This document shows, piece after piece, positions 59,932-64,000 of a stretch of DNA of 64,000 nucleotides. Source of the stretch: Stereum hirsutum FP-91666 SS1 (taxonomy: Eukaryota > Basidiomycota > Agaricomycetes > Russulales > Stereaceae); contig NW_006763134.1 in NCBI RefSeq assembly GCF_000264905.1, forward strand, positions 2,171,921 to 2,235,920, written 5' to 3'. The notes under the pieces were generated by a model. The model had not been told where the DNA came from and ran no database searches. It saw nothing but the letters and a program-made list of their open reading frames with translations. The position numbers were made by a program, and so were the translations under genes. Numbering within the stretch: position 1 is the first letter of the stretch; the number at the start of each line of letters is the position of its first letter.

Positions 59932-61649
59932 TGGAAAGCTATGGGTTGTTAGATGACTCGAAGTTCGGTGTTCTGCTCGCTGGCGTCTACTGGGATGAGT
60001 ATGTGCTCGTCGTTGGTTGCGATGAGGGGGAGCAGCGGGGCGGGTGGTGAGGAAGGAAAAGGCGGGAGGTGTTGGGGTTTAAATAGGTGGATGAGGGAGG
60101 TACAGCAACAGGCCCAGAAAAAGTTGGCTCAAAGCGCGTCGCTGGCTGGCCACAAACATGTCGATAGCAACCCACGGGCTCGGCGCGTCCCTTTCTATGT
60201 ACTCCAGGGCCGGACCCGAGCCATAGCTCTCCCGTATGAACGCATCGGGATATCTCTCGTGGAATAAGAGGCAGTCCTGCCTGCTACGGGCCAAGGACCA
60301 AGGCGGCTCAGGCTGAGGACACAGGTGCGGGAGAAGGGAAGCATAACTGACTCAGATCATATTCGCATTTCACTCGCTTCCTGTGCATCGTGTCGCCTCC
60401 AGAACGTCAAAGGCATCGCAAGCGCACCGCCCGCCTTGCGGCTGCTTTTTCTCCTCTCTAGGCAATTCGAGGCGACCCGTGACCGTAAATCGTAGTCGAT
60501 ACCGCGAACTCGAGATAGCTTCAGATCTGACATGCGTCTTCCGCGATGCTACCAACCGTCCATCGATGCCTTTCAGGCAGCGATCCAATTTCATTACCCT
60601 CCTTTATTTCTCTCTCTTGCTCTTGTCCTCACCTTGACTACTAGTATGCCACACGATCATGCCACCGCAGAATATCCTTGCTTTGCTCGTCCCCCTGCGC
60701 TCCATTATCCCACTGCCACCCGAGCGCCAAATCTCGGCCGGCGAGTCAGGCCATACGTATGTCGAGCGCTTCCGAGTCCAAGCTGGGGTCACTGGGAACC
60801 AGGGAAATACATATCATATCATCGCATCACAGCCCCTCTTGCAATTCCAACATCCGGTAGGCCGAGTCCTCCTTCCATTTCCTGCTTGCGACTTCTGAAA
60901 ATAGGCTAACTGAGACGAGGACACCGCTTCCCGTCACGAGCTCGCAGAAATGACTCGCGCGTCCTAGGTTCCTGGCAGAGTCACCGTTCGTACCCAAAAA
61001 TGCATCTTTGGACTCAGGCATAATCACGCTCTTGGGACCAGTGGCATGTTCTTGATTATCTATTTCGGACCTTGGCCTTGCTGTCTATGTACGTGGAACG
61101 TGTAGAGCACTTACATCGCCGCGAGGCTTCATTCGCGCTTCATGGGCTCACCATGACTAGGATCCCTGTGTGTATGTGTGTGTGTATGTGTATGTGGACA
61201 AAAAAATGATCCCTGTTATTCCTGTGCTGTGCCGTCCAGATCGTCACGAACTGCGACGAATCTACCTTTCCGTCTGTCAGTGATTACGATTACAATTAAG
61301 ATTATAGATTATCGAACGTAGAATCTCCTCGGCCGTATGATAGCCTCGTGTAGGCCGGACGTACGCCTACATACAGTACATACGGACCACAGGCGACTGG
61401 CTCCCTAGGACGCCGGAATGAATGTGCCATTCAAGGCTCCCCGTGCGCTACGATACCCGACGTATGTACATACCTGGGTCTCCTGAATCGCCCGAAGTCT
61501 GAATTGCTCGCCGTCTCGCCACGTCCGCTCCGTCAGCCCATTGGTAGACATCGATATCCCAGCGCTCAATGCTCAGTTCTCACTCGGATCATAAGCTGCA
61601 GACTGCAGTACTCGTACAATGCGGTATTTGCATGGCATGTTATGCCGTG
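59932..61649. other. Intergenic, no gene seen
   Basis: This includes the promoter of the DUF6699-like gene with a TATTTAAA at 60078-60085 (minus). A TG-rich microsatellite lies at 61167-61196. No coding evidence elsewhere. Confidence 0.45.
61167..61196. repeat. TG/TATG microsatellite
   Basis: About 30 bp of TGTG alternating with TATG lie in non-coding DNA. Confidence 0.9.
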
Positions 61650-61676
61650 AGCGATGGATTATCTCTATCCATCGCT
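61650..61676. repeat. Perfect 10-bp inverted repeat with 7-nt loop
   Basis: AGCGATGGAT and its exact complement ATCCATCGCT flank TATCTCT. The element lies in a gene-poor stretch. It has no trailing T run, so it is not a classical pol III or bacterial-type terminator. Confidence 0.9.
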
Positions 61677-61731
61677 GGTGGATTCAGAGCATACAGTATT
61701 CAGCAAGTGTTTGAGTGTTCAGTGTGTTGTG

Positions 61732-61801
61732 TATGTGTATGCTTCTTCTGATGTCTGTGTACGCTTCTTCCAATCTCTGTGTGTACGCTTCTTCCAATCT
61801 C
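61732..61801. repeat. 24-bp period tandem repeat, three copies
   Basis: The core TGTGTACGCTTCTTCCAATC is exact in copies at 61756 and 61780. A diverged copy (TGTGTATGCTTCTTCTGATG) starts at 61732. Confidence 0.9.
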
Positions 61802-63801
61802 CAACACGAGCACTCGTCATCCTCGTTCTTGATCCTCTCTTGTTCAGTCCACCCGAATATCACGACTTATCAGGTATACCCACTCCATGTTTTGCTCACA
61901 CCGTAGAGGAAAGAGCATGCGTGTAGGCCTGCGGTCAGCTCGGGTAACAAATCACAGAAACGGGATATCAGTACTGCGATACTGGACAGTGTTACTGCAA
62001 GGTGCATATGCATATGCATATGCTCCGGAATTCAGCTACCTGCCTGTCTGCGTGAATTTCGCCATCGGACGCCACTGGATTTTACTATCGATATCGGACA
62101 CCACCGAATTCAGTCGGACTCGCACGTACGCAGGCTCTGGGGGCAGGTAGCAAGAATTACGAATATTAATAACTTATTTCACGCGTGGCTTGCAAGACAT
62201 CCCCTCTTTATTGCAGTATCTGGTATACCGTGACTGAGCTGATTTATCACATGTGCTTATACAGGTAAGGTGAGGTATATCCCCTCTGGACTATAATATG
62301 CGTGCTTACTCGTAGACTGTAGTCCCCCGTGAGCTGCGATCACGTTGCAGGCGTAGTCCACTCCACGCCCCTCGTAGCCTTGGCACCTCGCCCCGCACAC
62401 GGTCCAAGGTCACTCGAAATCGCATCGATATCGACAGGCTGTACACGCTCTCTCGAATCTCGAGCATGATCGCCCACGAAGTCTCATCATCTGAATCACC
62501 ATCACTGCCATCACGATTAATATTCGCCGTGCGTCCGCCGACCATCGACCATCGGGCATTGGCGGTGCAAAATGCCAATAATGCCTGGATGATCTACTTT
62601 CGCCGCCGGGATCGTAAGGTACCCAGCGACGACGACGAAACGCTATGCACTCCACATCCACATCCACATCTACGTCAGATATGGACCTGTGCGCCGTCCG
62701 TACCTTTCGCGCAACAAGATGAGTCTCCGAGTCGGCTGGGTCCGCGTATGCGTGATTTATTCTGGGACTCAGAGGAGGAAGAAAGGTCACGGTATCATCA
62801 AAGTCGCGCCCGTATTGCGCATGGTCGCATTTGGGTCTCCTTCTCACAGCACGGTAAACATAAATATAAAGTATACCCACTAATAACCTCTCTATCGTTC
62901 AGGACCCACGCTTGTCACATCAGTATGGAATTCAGAACCCGGGACAACACTTCGAGGTCCCTCGCAGCATGACCGGCGCCTCTCACGCGTAGAGTACTCA
63001 CAAACTCGCCGGCCGATTTGCGAGTCGGAAACACCCTCGAAATTGATCCAGATCTTGCGCACTACTAGTTGGATTCCATTCAGGTCCAAGGCGTAAACTG
63101 TGCCCCAATGGACGTATCCTATGGGCAGCAGTAGCCAATGAGGTCGTTTGTTGTCGGGCGTTCTGCGATTGCATGGGGACTCGGATGGATGCGCTTTGAC
63201 ATCTGCATCGACATCTGTGATCCCGAGACAGAGACAGATTTCCGATTTAGGATCGGCGTAGGTAGAGGTAAGAGGCGAGTGAAGAGTCTTTTTCACCCTG
63301 TTTCACGAGTGAAATATTTCTCATGCTTTTGATCGCTTGATTCCTTCACTAGGTCAGGAATCAAGATTCACGACCGGCAGGTGCTGTTGGACGTTGTGCG
63401 TCGAGTGCAGTCCAGGACACTGGATCGAGGTAGATTAGATTAGATGTACCGAGATCGAGGACAAACGATGTACATACTCCGACCTCCCAAAAGGGGAATA
63501 AATTGTCTCTTGCCTTTCTGCTGTCACTGCGTGAGCTGTTTTCAACAGGTTATGGGCCGCGTGCAGTCCGAACGCGCTAAATCTTCACTTTGCTGTTAAT
63601 GCTTATTGGACTTCACGCCTAAATAAACAACTCGCGCCAACGGAAACTTGATGACCGACCCAGCGGGCGGCCAAACGAGAAGTTCTTCCGCTACGTCTTC
63701 AACTTTTACTTCTGTTCCACTTCATACTGTACCGTTACCCGCCGGAATGGCTTTTAACCCTTTTTAACTCCTGATCCTTCACGTTCTTACGTTACGCATA
63801 G
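61802..63801. other. Intergenic, no gene seen
   Basis: A short GCATAT repeat lies at 62004-62023. A 168-codon plus-strand frame (62466-62972) and a rival on the other strand both lack motifs. The right end is pyrimidine-rich, as expected upstream of a gene starting near the window edge. Confidence 0.4.
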
Positions 63802-64000
63802 AGCTCGTACAGCACCAATTTCTCACTTGCAAAATGACCCTCATTCTCGTTCCGATTCGTCACGATCGTTTGCCTCAGTACCGTTACCTTCGCAGTATAA
63901 TCATTATTCCCAATCATTCCCCATTCAACCTTCTGTACCTGTAAACCCAGATATGTTTCAACATTCCAATCAATTCCCCTCGCAGAATCATACTGTAGCA
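63802..64000 (+). CDS. Partial exon of an unknown Ser/Gln/Asn-rich protein
   Basis: After an acceptor-like TTACGCATAG (63792-63801), one frame stays open to the window end for 66 codons. It has coding-like composition: ARTAPISHLQNDPHSRSDS, then PSQYNHYSQSFPIQPSVPV and NQFPSQNHTVA. The alternative frame from the ATG at 63834 stops after 35 codons. Ser, Gln, Asn and Pro dominate, as in disordered regions of fungal regulators. The start codon and any upstream exon were not found. Confidence is limited by the short length. Confidence 0.4.

Noticed and set aside
62410..62972. Overlapping 156- and 168-codon frames on opposite strands
   Set aside because: Neither has a domain or a plausible start context, and mutual overlap suggests chance in GC-rich DNA.

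Overview
The window looks like nuclear DNA of a filamentous basidiomycete, most likely an Agaricomycete. Genes are split by many short introns (mostly about 50-70 bp, GT..AG). The recognisable proteins are fungal: 40S proteins S13 and S6, a GH29 alpha-L-fucosidase, a cytosolic arginyl-tRNA synthetase, a Vps68/TMEM50 membrane protein, an HMG-box regulator, a giant DUF3712/Tag1-like membrane protein, a BTB protein and a DUF6699-like protein. A run of N at 4449-4653 shows that this is a draft assembly.

Layout. 1-5 kb: a BTB protein cut by the left edge, a tandem pair of orphan paralogues, a tRNA-like pol III unit, and a repeat-rich stretch with the gap. 5.5-7.8 kb: RPS13 and RPS6 head to head across a 447-bp shared promoter. 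8.8-12.7 kb: secreted GH29 fucosidase in 19 exons. 13.6-18.0 kb: an inactive-looking rhodanese-domain protein followed closely by a Gly-rich protein of unknown function. 19.4-22.4 kb: HMG-box regulator on the minus strand. 22.4-27.2 kb: no convincing gene, but repeat-like sequence with stable GC mini-hairpins. 27.2-42.0 kb: one very large Tag1-like gene with an internal triplication of about 2 kb and a C-terminal 11-residue repeat. 42.9-45.6 kb: arginyl-tRNA synthetase with an unusually long intron. 46.4-48.7 kb: an orphan gene and the Vps68-like gene. 49.1-51.4 kb: a decayed AAA-ATPase-like gene. 52.2 kb: a small dsRNA-binding-motif protein. 52.7-59.1 kb: gene-poor with microsatellites. 59.1-59.9 kb: DUF6699-like gene. 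60-63.8 kb: gene-poor. The last 200 bases are the start of an exon that runs off the window.

The genes do not form one pathway; this is ordinary fungal chromosome arm. The most noteworthy signals are the tandem triplication inside the Tag1-like gene (with one intron present in a single copy), its perfect 10 x 11-residue repeat tail, the identical 377-bp flanks of the gap, the tandem orphan pair, and the broken AAA-ATPase-like gene. No virus, CRISPR array or biosynthetic cluster was seen.
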